Assembly: GCF_000003605.2 (NCBI RefSeq)
Contig: NW_003130355.1
Coordinates: forward strand, 253,094-317,093
Origin: Saccoglossus kowalevskii
Taxonomy: Eukaryota > Hemichordata > Enteropneusta > Harrimaniidae
DNA length: 64,000 nt
Direction of reading: 5' to 3'
Positions 51,401 through 63,400 of the stretch are shown piece by piece. Position 1 is the first letter of the stretch. Each line of letters starts with the position of its first letter. The translations under genes and the position numbers were made by a program. The notes under the pieces are model-generated. The model ran no database searches and was not told the DNA's origin. It worked only from the letters and a program-made list of their open reading frames with translations.

Positions 51401-54400
51401 AGACAGTTAGTAGACTGGTGGTCGACAGTAATGACTTCGACGGCGTGGATGATGTAGGCAAGGACACATATACACGAGCATACATGTATAAACACGTCGA
51501 GATTCGACAGACGCGCATCTCATAATGCTACTCTAACTAATATACAACTTAAAATAGCGTGCTATGATCGGGGACGCACAGTGACTGGGTGGACAGGTTT
51601 ATTACGGAAATGAACTCACCTCGGCTTCGTTTTCTGTGTCTTGTAATATAGTTTTCCAAATCGATCCTAACAGGGCTGGTGCTTCATCTTCCCTACGTAC
51701 ATGTGATTAAATAAATCTTTTAGGCCACAAGTTGAGAATATTCAAGGAACGAATATATGGCAATTATGGAATTTTATTCAAAGTACAATTAAAACAACGA
51801 CAATAACAACAACAAGCACCATACAAATTATGATAAATTCTGACCTATTTTCTTTTGTAAGTACATCATTCGTTTTCTTTCGGAATGTGTCGGATGCTGT
51901 ACGGAGACTGTTTGCGTGTTGGTCGTATATTGAAGCTAGTTTCTGCGAGAATTCCACCACTGTAAAATAATAAAAGAGAATGTGTTTATTTCTTTAACTT
52001 AATGCATAAATCATAAATTAGAATAATAATTATATAAGATAAAATACTTATTACATTCTTATAATATATGTATTTTCACCCAATATTTGTGTTGGTAGAT
52101 TCACTGGCAAGATCAATATTCGCCATTCGATAAGATTATTTTTCCACATGGTCCAATATAGCCATTATGAGCAAACGTACTGTGTGCTGCGTTATATTTC
52201 TGTTACCTAAGCTTTCTTGTTTTTAATAAAAACAAATTGGCATAAAGTCAAGATTAACTGAAAGTTGAAACGCCTTCTTTTCTGCTGCTTTTACCAATTC
52301 AACTGATCATCTATTTCTTGTGATATAATCGTATTTATTGTTATTATAGCAACTGCATACGACTGTCAAGCGCCAAAGAGTTATTTTATTGTTACACTCC
52401 TTGGCCTGTATTCCAGTCAGAATGGAATAGGTAACATTATTGCAATTTATATAGGTTAACGCTTGACATTAACTGGGGTTGACTGATCCACACGAAGAAG
52501 ACGTAGTAATTTCTCTTTTAATATACAAGCAATTCCACTTTTATTTTCTAAAACTAAGATGGTATTTACAATTCATACATCCTTCGCTGTGTTGATACAA
52601 AACAGTTTTTTCTCGGTATTTATTTCAAGGTCATTCAAATACCTCACCACTGAATTTGAAAATTACTATGTGATATTATTTACTCTATAATAAGGCCATT
52701 AGAACTTCTATTATTAAAATCATCACGTATTTAAGAAACACTTCTGTGTACCGTGAAATGAAACTAAAAGGAGACTTGGCAAAAAATTGTAGGCGTGCAT
52801 GCATTTTTTGATTGTTTTGAATCACAAGAATGACAAGAGCTTTTATCAATATACTGGTTTTCATTCTATCTTTTGTGGTACTACAATATACCGACGTGGC
52901 CATACATTTGGTAAAGTTTGCAGCACAATCAATGTGAATTAGAAACAGTTGTTTGCCGCCGTATATGCGATTCTCGCCTTTGATAAACGTGGGATTGCGT
53001 TTCACAGTTAACTGCTTCTGTGTTGTTAATGGATGGCCCGATACACACACGCCGCACTGTGGTATGTTGGTCTTACACATGACACTGTATTTACATTGAT
53101 TGCACTGTATGCTGTCGCAGTATTATTGTAACCTAATTATGCCACGTGCACCACAAGGGGTTAGCAAACTGTTTTTGTCCGTCACCGAGCGATGATTCAT
53201 CGTTGTGTCTGTATTTCGTCCGTGAGTTGACAGTGAATTAACAGATTGACTTTGAAATACCTAAACTTGGACGTTAGTCGGCCATACATTTCGATGACTT
53301 GGAAAATCGCTTTATAACTTTACTAATTATCATTATGCTTATCTTCGTACGTTGCAGACTGCAATGGAATCTTGTTCAAAGAATATTCTAGACTATATGT
53401 TTCAATAAAAAAAATGTTCAATTCGATACAAACATTAATTAGTTATCTTTTAGGTCTGACAGCATATTTGTCGAGTTTTGGACACATACTTGTTTTCAGA
53501 AGAGTATCAGTTTTCTAATAAAAAGGGAATAAAATATTGCATTGTGAAAAGCATCCAATATTTGGAATGACTATGTCTGCGTGAAAGTTGTAAATGAAAA
53601 CCTTCTGTTTTGATTCGTCACACTCTGTGAGACTGTGAATACATTTTACAAGGTTCAGCGATTATTGAATGTTGAATGATTTTTTTGTAAAAAAATATGT
53701 TTAATTGAGTCAAGTCCCCTAAAACATACATTTTTAGTCGTACTTAACATTCGTATGAAATACTTTTACACAGTCAATACAGTCAGAAATTTACAACATT
53801 TCTTAATATGTGCATTTACATTCCCATTTTTGTTGGCAGTAACATATTCAGTCTTCTGAATATTTTGAACATAAAGTTTATGATGTTGGAAACATGGAAT
53901 TTTTCCAATACATTTGCAGATATAAATAAAACTTTAGCTAATACTACTAATAAAAAAAATACGCAACGATGGCTCATGTGGGTCTCCATCGCTCAGAAAA
54001 TGTCTCCCAAAACAACTGAACAAGAGGACGAGTATCATAAGTTGCATAATAGTTTTTGATGATCATATCTTATCTAGTTTTTACATTTTTCATCATTAAA
54101 TCGTGGTTCAATTTCTATTGACATTCCCTCCAATTTGTGAGTATTGTTATTTTGAATAATGTTGAATTGTAGATCGCAGGGGAGCGTAGGGGAATAACAC
54201 TTTGTGAAACAATGCCCTTAAAAACTGTTTCGCTGTACATTGATTTAAGTGAATCAACAAAATTTACCCCAATTATCTGTTCCTGTCCCAAAATATCAAA
54301 ATATATTTTATTTTTGCATTACTGTTTAACCCTAAACGTACTGCTGATGTAATGCCGTATCATTTCAAAACATGTTCTTCGCGGTCCCTTTGTGAACAAT

Positions 54401-57400
54401 TTAATATAAAACCTTTATTGAAAAGTTTCTTCATATAGCGAGTCCCAGCGTCGTCAAATTCAAATTGTAATACAAAACTGTTATCAGCAATAATAAGAGT
54501 TTTGTTATTCCATATTATTTGATTCAGTATATGTACTTCTGGGGAGTAGTCCCTCACCGACTGCCAGGTTTTCAGCATACTGTGGTGGAAGCTGTTAAGT
54601 TGTAACGGCAACATGTTAATGTCAAAATTACTTTTCAAAAGTTAGCTCAATATTTCCCACTTTCACTAAAGTATTATTTCAAACAAAACTTCAACGGATG
54701 AGATAAGGTTTAAGACATCCATTTCATACACCGGGCTTAACATATGACCTCCCCACAAAAAACTAAAATTATTTATTGTACGAAATGTAGCTAGATACCC
54801 CAAATTGACAAACTGATGTGTGGGGGTTCATATTTTCTAAGTTGCCTCACAATCTGACCTTTTTATCTATTTACTACTAACACTGAGATTATTTTAAAGT
54901 GTTCAAGATTCTCAAACAGGCGATGACATGAGAGTACATCCTTTAAATGCCGGGCACTTCCTATCTTTAATATTCCGATCACTCACTAAACTCAATGCTT
55001 TTAAGCGGTGGTCCGTGTGAGTGTGTATTTTCAATCAACAATCATGAAATTAGTCATTTCTTGTTGGTTGGGGTGATTTATTATTAGCTAGAATTTCAGT
55101 TTTCGTGCAATCAAAGAACGCCATGATACGAGAATTATATAATATCACAACGTGTGAAAATATTATAATGTTGACTTCAACTGACCGAACTTCTAGTGTT
55201 CTAGTTACAGGCAAAAGTAGAGTTGAGCAGAGACACATGTCGATGTTCGTGAGAAGTAACGAACTGATGTTTCGCTTCACTGACCAACAAATATTATTAT
55301 TGGTACCTTGAGCATTAGCTAATTTGCTGCCCAGACATTTGGCGACATCAAAGGCGGCTAACATCAATACTGCTACAAGTACTTTCTAATATGTGTTAGA
55401 TACTTCCAACATTAATTATTCATCAATTACAAACAAACACAATTATATTAATTGCAATATATTAAGTCGAGCCAATCGGTTTAAAAACTCGAATCAATGT
55501 GTTCTAAATTTAAATTTTCTTTGGTACATACAAAATATGACGTTCCCATCTTCCTGTTAAAGTTGTACCAATATCCTTTTTTTTCAAAATTGTTCTTCCC
55601 ATGATTGTCAGAAACAAATATATGCACAATAAATGCCAACACCGTTAAATCAACATGAAAGTATGCTGTTTTAGTGAACAGAATCTGAAAGGGCCTATAC
55701 AGTGACCCAATATCATATTCCTGTTTATGCGTGTGTAGCATCTCTAGACAACAAACTAATAGCTAAAATTAGTAGGACTAACACGAAATTGTACGATTAA
55801 CATACTTGGAGGTCTTTAACCACCGGTTATATATACAGGACGTGATTTGTCAACCAATCTGTAGGAACATTTAAGACGCAGTTTATATTTCTGACAAATG
55901 GTTTTGAGCAAGGACTAATTGGTTGGCAGTAAAGCTTCTAAACGCAGACGGCTGCCATTAGTTACTATTTTTAAAATGGAATGTATAGCGCAGTGTATTG
56001 TGATCGGTGCTAAATAACGTTGTCTGAATTCAAATTTACAATTCATATCCGCTCCATGTTTAGACATAAATAATCGAGAGTACGACAAGGGGGCGAAACA
56101 TAGTGTGTAAGACTGTCCACGGTTAATTAAAAAGACGGTTAGGAAACGAACCACGTTCTTTTTAGTAAACGTGAACTGTTTGACCAAGTTGTCTAGCTCC
56201 ATATTTCGAGATGATATTCATCTATTCTCTTGATATTTTAATATGTATAGCAGGTGGAATAGTCATGTAAAACTTCTACACACAAATTGCGTCATTTGAT
56301 TTTAGTGTTCTTTCAGAGTGCATGTAACTAGCAAGCCGTCGATTATAACACATTGCCACAGAAGGAATATCTCAGAGTTTGCATATGTAAATAAAGTACA
56401 CTTGATTGGTGATTGGATTTTGGATTATCGAACATTGCAAATGGATAACACAAAATATAACCCAATAATCAAAGGCAGCCATGCGGAAGAATACCTGCAT
56501 ACGTCATCAATCCGAATTGATTATATATAGCACAGTGCGAGCTTATCGGTGATTTGAATCAAATATTTGCATTATATATAAGTAGTGCGGCTTACCGTTG
56601 ATAAGAATGCAAGGGAGTTAAATCCAATATGATTGTGTTGAGAGTCAATGTTATAAAGTGTCCAGACACGTGATATATATATAAATAAATAACACAAATC
56701 CACAGTAATTAAACAAGATAACCAAATTATTTATATTGGATGAACGTTTAAAAAATTACTTTATTTATAAAGCTTAGTACATACTCAATAAATTATTTAT
56801 ATATACATTAGTAAGATTATATATAAATATATAATGTTGTTGTGTTCAGTGTCACAGCAAATTTTAATAAGCGACCTATCGGAATGGTAGTTTTCAAATA
56901 CACAGTTAAAAAGAATACACAAAAGAATATTAGGAAATAAAATTTGGGAGATAACTATATGTTAAAGCCGTCACCTTCGCATGCGTCAGATAGCAATAGC
57001 GTGTCATTGTTTACAATCAAGCGTCTACCCATGAGCCTTTGCGTTTTCAGCGCGTGTTGTTATCGTCGCTTGGGACTCAATTCATGCGCGTGCGCAGGTG
57101 ACGATCCTCCCGCCTTAAGTATAACTGAAATGAAGATGGTAGTTCGAAAGAATAGAATTTGCATACAAACAATTACAAGAGAGAGAGATAGAGATATGCC
57201 CAAGGTACACACATATCGAATATCAAAGCATTTGAGTCGGAAGATTTTTTACCAAACATTACAAAAATTATTCACCAAACATTGAGAAAAAAAGTCGCAT
57301 ACATTTCAAATATCAGAGCAGTAGGTCCGCAATTTAGCGGATGAAAATGAATTAGAATTAACGTTATATATTTCCTGAGTAATTTATTCATGAACATTTT

Positions 57401-60400
57401 AATTCTCAGATTGTATACGTGTAATTTGTTTTTCAGCAACAAACAATTGCGCAAGGATTAGTTCATGAGTGACTCGGTTTCCGCAAAGTACTAAATCGAA
57501 TTTTGAACAAATTGAATATATTAGGCATTTTTATTAGATTTTCCTCTGATGCAATAAATCTGTCTCAATTCTGACTATAGCTAATCCCCTTTAGGAATGA
57601 GTTATACAACTCTGAGACAAATCCGCACATGTCATGCACGAAACACTATGAGACCAGCCTCTCCCTGTTTTAAACAGCTTTCAAAAACTGATTGGCAATA
57701 TATTAGTATTTTTAGTATTTTCCCCGCATTTCTTGGCAAATGCCTCAATGCTGAAATGTGACACGTTCTCATTTGATAAATTATCTAATATAATATTTCA
57801 CGAATGTTGCAGTGAAATAATAACATATTTAAAAATTAAAATAACTTACATTGGAACTTACTTACGTTTTTGGTGCATATCAATTGATTAATTATCATGT
57901 TAATTTACATAAATCTTTTCCGCTTCCCAAACTAGATAATTGTATGTCGGTAAACACAAATTGTCATGCGACTCAATGAGGGCGATGTTGTAATGTTTGA
58001 CATATTATTAACACATATTGACAAATATACTTCCATGATCCATTACCAATGAACGTACCCTGCGTAAATTCACAAGAGTGAATGTATGACGTACGAATAC
58101 TATTAATACCATTATTATATGTTAAAGTTTTTAACGTATAATATATTATGTAACACGTACAAGCCTTATCATCACGAGCTTAAATGTATGCCCTCTTTAG
58201 TCGGGCAACCACTCTCATTCGTTTCACAGTACGGTGTTACACGGCATACATGCATCCTACTATAGTGAATCGAATCAGAAATCTAATTACTACCCGATGG
58301 CGATAGAATTAGAGTAAGCTTACTCGAAACATTCGATTGACGCCTCCTTGTTGAAATGCCAAAGTTGCCGTCATTGTCAAAGGGGCTTTCTTAAGGGAAT
58401 TTTAATTACCATCCTGTGATCTCCGTGATAAGGCGCAGTCTTCCCATTACCAGTAGCCATTATCGCCCGCTTGGAAGCTAATGTGTACTTACAATCTGTG
58501 GCTATCACAATTATAGAACACCCAGAGCATCTTCAATTAACGTAAATCAGGAATGCTCCAGGTAACCAACAGAAATGTCAGAGGGCAATTATCAATAGCA
58601 ATACAACTGCAATTCAAAGACCGGGGATGACTTTGTGAATTCGGTTGATTGAAACCTGAAACATGTGTGGCAATATATTTGAGGTGCGCACATTTTGTGA
58701 AAACCCGCGACGTTCGCCAAATTTACAAAGAAAGCACTCAGTATATACATCTGTCACTGTAAGCTTTCGTTTTATGTTTGGTTTTACACAAAGATGTAAC
58801 CATGAATTATAAGAAGCGCCGGAAGAGTTATTGGAATTTACAGACAACATAATCTGTTGGACGCCCGCTAGTATCGAGAAATGTTGTCACGCAACAATAT
58901 GCGAAATGACAGATAACATATCAAAAGACCCAGACAAATTGTATCGACGTCATATCAGCCTTGCCCTCAGAGAATGCAACTATCTAAAGCATAAATCAGT
59001 ACCCAGGCTAAAAGTTAAACCGATTTTGCAATAATGTATAAATTATGGAATATTTTTATTATTAGATATGAATTGTTTCCCTCCGTATTTCATGATCTTT
59101 GATTTCAATATCGAGTTTATAGTATAGTTCACCAATACAGAAAAAAACATTCATAATAATAGACAACATAAAGACTTGTCTTGACTATTTGAATACACAC
59201 TATCGGCGTGTGCATATGTAGTGTTTACACTGTCATCGACTGTAGAACTGGGCTGTTTATTCAGGTAATTTAATACGTTTGGTTGAAATGCACCGGGGGG
59301 AAATAGTACATTGAATACATCAATCCCGGAATTTAACACCTGGTAATATTAATTATAGGTTTCAAGGACACAGTCGTCTATTTATATCTTGCACACATTT
59401 GTGTCATTAAACTAGATGTACTGCTGAAATAAGGCATATCATTGAGCAAACATGTGGCCATTTTATGCTGTTTTGAATCTCGCGATTGAACCGTCCTAAG
59501 GAACAACGGTAACTCATTAAGTCTCGTGTAAACGACTAAGAATATTGATCTGTATCGAAAACATACATCTGCATCGGATCTGTCAGATGCCACTCATTTG
59601 AATAAACTCATATTCTTCTGAATAAAGGTAATATTGAATTGAGAACAAACAGAGTTGGCTATATACACACGGGGTATATGTCATTAACATCACCGGGTGA
59701 AATAATTTATTGCTACTGATGTCCCCGCGCATACAAACAGCAACTTGCTATTTGTTCGTGAAAACCACAGCTGCCAATATTCGATGTTTGGATTAATATA
59801 TAATTGCAGGTATATCTGAGTGGTCCCAACATCAAGGGAGATAATATTTTTCCTCAGTGGCCCCAACAACAAGAGAGATAATATTATCCCTGAGTGGTCT
59901 CAACAACAAGGGAGATAATGTCATCTTCGAGTGGTCCCAACAACAAGGGAGATAAAATTATCCCTGAGTGGCCCCAACAACAGGGGAGATAATATCATCC
60001 TCGAGTGGTCCCAACAACAAGGGAGATAATATTATTCCCAGGTAATACGTAGTTATGTGGTGATTTTCAAAATGTTGGTAATTTCGAGTTAGATTGTGCT
60101 GTTTTGATTTTTATTGCATTTTTCGCCGGGGAAGTGAATTATACATGGTCATGATAATTCCAAGTTGCTAGAAAATACTGTTGTTGTGAACGAACACTGA
60201 TTTATTTACTTACAACCCCGGATTCCAACTTGCGTGCGCGGCGTAGCGTCTCGCCAATATAGGCAGACGCGCTATACTCATACTCACTGACCCCGATTAT
60301 ATACTATGATTAAAACAGGATTGTCCGTAGATAATGAACATCAGCATATTTATTTTGGGTACGACTATATATAAGTGTCACACAAGTTTAACATGAGTTC

Positions 60401-63400
60401 AAACGATTGAATTTCACCTCATCACATAATGACATTTAAGTGGATTGTGATATGATAATATTATCCGTATAATAATCGTAAATAAGAACTAGTTCAAACC
60501 CGACTATTAACGAAGCGCTTGAATGAATTTATGACAGTCTGTCTATATCTACAGAAACATAATTAATTTGATAAAATTAAACTTCCAATAATGCAGTTAT
60601 AATTCGATTTATAGGCGCTTTTTAGATATATTCGTATTCATCATTGCTTGCTGTTCATTGAAAATACCGTGGTTTATAGACTTGTCAAGAAAACGGGATG
60701 ATAAGAATTTCGCCTACGCATAGTTTTCCCGATAAAACAGCAATCATCACAACTCTTTCTTCTTGACTACCGTAGTTTCAACAACAACGTCGCGAGCTAT
60801 CTCACCTGCTTCAGCCAATCATAGTATAATGTTTTATGCAAATATACGCTCGTGTCAAAAGTCAATCAATGTCCTGCTGTTAACATTTACAATTAAATAT
60901 TGTGTGACCCTTGACGTTTTAAAACATGGGAAATTCTGTAACATTATACACATGTATATGAATTATCCTGCATTGTACTGTCGTTTTTAATTCACATTCA
61001 CCATTTGAGATAACATTACACCAGAATGGTGTTCATATGAGACCGTGTACTTTTCATATACACGTGTTTAATCTGGGTACACGCCACGCCTTCGTGTGTA
61101 TCATGTAGTGTATCTTAAGAATCCATTAATGTAATTACGTAATATGCATTCATGCAAATGATCTCGCAACACACAAACACAAGTATTATGAATCACGTTG
61201 TATATGAATATAAATTACAAGTCATTGCATTTAATACGATGAAAATGCATATAATAATATTCTGAATAAAAAAGCGTGCGTTTGCACTCAAAACTTAGTT
61301 TACCACTAAACCCGTCTTCTTCGAGATCTGATAATATCTGAGTAAAGGCAGCCCTTTCTTGAATTAAATCACATGCATCTGTTGGGAGCCCCGAATTATC
61401 GTATTATTACTCATGAATCTAATTTACATATTATTAAACCATGGTTATTATTTATAATATTAAATTATTTCTGAGTGGAAATGCAACCCACGTAGTAGTA
61501 ATTCTGTCAATTCTGTCTAATAGTCTATACAAAGAAGATTTAAAAATTTAATTAAATTATCTCCGTTTGTCTTTGTACGTCAACCAATATCTTAAGAGCA
61601 ATCGACACGATTCAGATGAAATTCACATATTGGACAAGTACAATGTCATTCTAGTTTCTGTACGTACTTCATTTAAATAGCGTATAAATCAATCTTGCCT
61701 TAATGCCTTAACAGAATGTCGCGGACAAATACGCCAAAGACATGGCACAACATATGGCTGCTTTATATAGCCATGCATACTACAATAAACATAATTTGAG
61801 CTGCGTGACACGATTCCCAACAGCAGCTATAATTTTCCGTTTTTTATATTGTTTCAAAACACGGCTCCATAGAACGTGGCTACCAGCACTATTGCAGTGA
61901 CTGGCCTTTCAACCTTCAAGCTGTCAGAAACAGTCAGCTGTGTTTTCAGGGCAACCAGCGGCTTCACGGCTCATATTTACTCAGTCAGATTTCTGTATTT
62001 ACACTGACGAGTTTTTGCTCGACGCCGGACCAATTGTTGCGTCTATAGTAACACTCGACGATGTTTTCCTCGCCATCGGCCTGTTGTAGCTATTGTTTGC
62101 TTATCTCACAGTAACCAGAAATCAAAACACAACCCCCAAACAAATCATACTCCGTTGTATTCATACATGTCAACGGCAGTTGAATCCAACAAGCCAATGC
62201 GCAGCATATTTGAAAATATGTATCTGCCAATAGAAACCTCTCGTTTTCATATTGAATTGTGAATTTCATAAATATCTATAACAATCAATAGAATGAATTT
62301 GTTGTGTTGATAAAAAATGTTCTTATCGATTGTGTGCAAGTAAGTCACTTCTTTCACGCAGCTGAATAGATCGTTATTGTTATAAGCTATTGAGTTATAT
62401 TCAGCATACTACATTATATGACGATGTTCTATACACAAACCCTCATTTTGACCTCATTTTGACCTTTTGGGCGCCATACATTTTTTCCCTCCAAAATGTT
62501 GGTGCAAAATATTTGCACAATCTTATTTACTATGATGCGTTTGCCAATTTTTGACGAGGAGTACATAATTCCCCGTTGTCTATAAGTCTGGATCGAAATT
62601 GTCGGGGAAAAAACAACAACAAGCAGCTTCTCGGCTGAGATAGCTCCGCTGTTTAGCAACGCACATTTCAATTAGAGAATCTGATAAAGGTTCACCATAC
62701 CTACATGTATAATATCAAAGCAATCGGACTTGATGTTTTTAACATAAAGTATCACTTGACTAAAATATTCACCAAAATTTCGTCACGAAATGAACAAATC
62801 TGAGAGGTCCGCTTGAGGTACCTATATGTATAATTTCAAGGCAATCGTATATGCTGTTTTAGCAAAAATTCGAAAAATATTACTTTTTATCCTTAATGAC
62901 AATAATATACACAAAAAATAGAGAATTGAATATATATCATCACAAAATAAACAAATTCAAGAGAGATTTACCCAAGGTGCAAGGACACCAAGTATCAAAA
63001 TAATCAGACTTGTAGTTTTCAAGAAGACGTCGAAAAAGTAAAAAGTTGTTGCGGACAATCACTCATATGATGAATGAAGTTGATTTTGGCGTTCAAAAGA
63101 TTAACATATTGAATTTGATGTAAGATACACATGTTCATAGTGTCATTCCGATTATATATCTGAAATTTTGTTAGATTTGCTACGGTTTAGTTGTAACCTG
63201 TTTAAAAATAATCAATCACCTGAATCACTTTTTAGTCATATATACTGACACTACACTTGTTTCTCTATGGTTCAATAAATGAATATTATAATATAAACAC
63301 AATCAAATTATTCAAAAAACTTTTTTGTTGAAATAGTGGGAATTATAGAAAATCTGGGCTCCATTCGCCCCCATTCCTTCAATAAATTACAGTAGGAAAT

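Larger units (their letters stand above)
51960..61303. other. 9.3-kb intron between exons 2 and 3
   Basis: The largest intron, splitting the first F-BAR helix. It carries an L1-like LINE remnant (about 53.77-54.9 kb), a family A element (56962-57118) and a 37-bp minisatellite (59818-60039). A 131-codon minus-strand frame starting at an ATG at 53080 (to 52685) resembles nothing I know and is probably repeat-derived or chance. The rest is AT-rich and unannotated. Confidence 0.55.

Noticed and set aside
52685-53080. 131-codon minus-strand frame with an ATG start inside the 9.3-kb intron
   Set aside because: No recognisable family or splice context. Possibly repeat-derived, but not enough evidence for a gene.
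56944-57285. 113-codon plus-strand frame
   Set aside because: Most of it is a translation of the family A element; similar frames occur at 26367-26675, 29981-30268 and 36098-36367 for the same reason.
57862-57884. Short minus-strand ATG exon (MHQK) with a good GTAAGT donor, phase-compatible with exon 3
   Set aside because: It would remove the start of the F-BAR. Exon 2 at 61304-61378 supplies the expected helix and also fits the phase. It remains a remote possibility for an alternative start.
60214-60286. Possible minus-strand exon reading SASAYIGETLRRARKLESGV with a GTAAGT donor
   Set aside because: Its phases do not fit between exons 2 and 3 in any frame, the acceptor lacks a pyrimidine tract, and exons 2 and 3 already join in phase with a continuous F-BAR helix.
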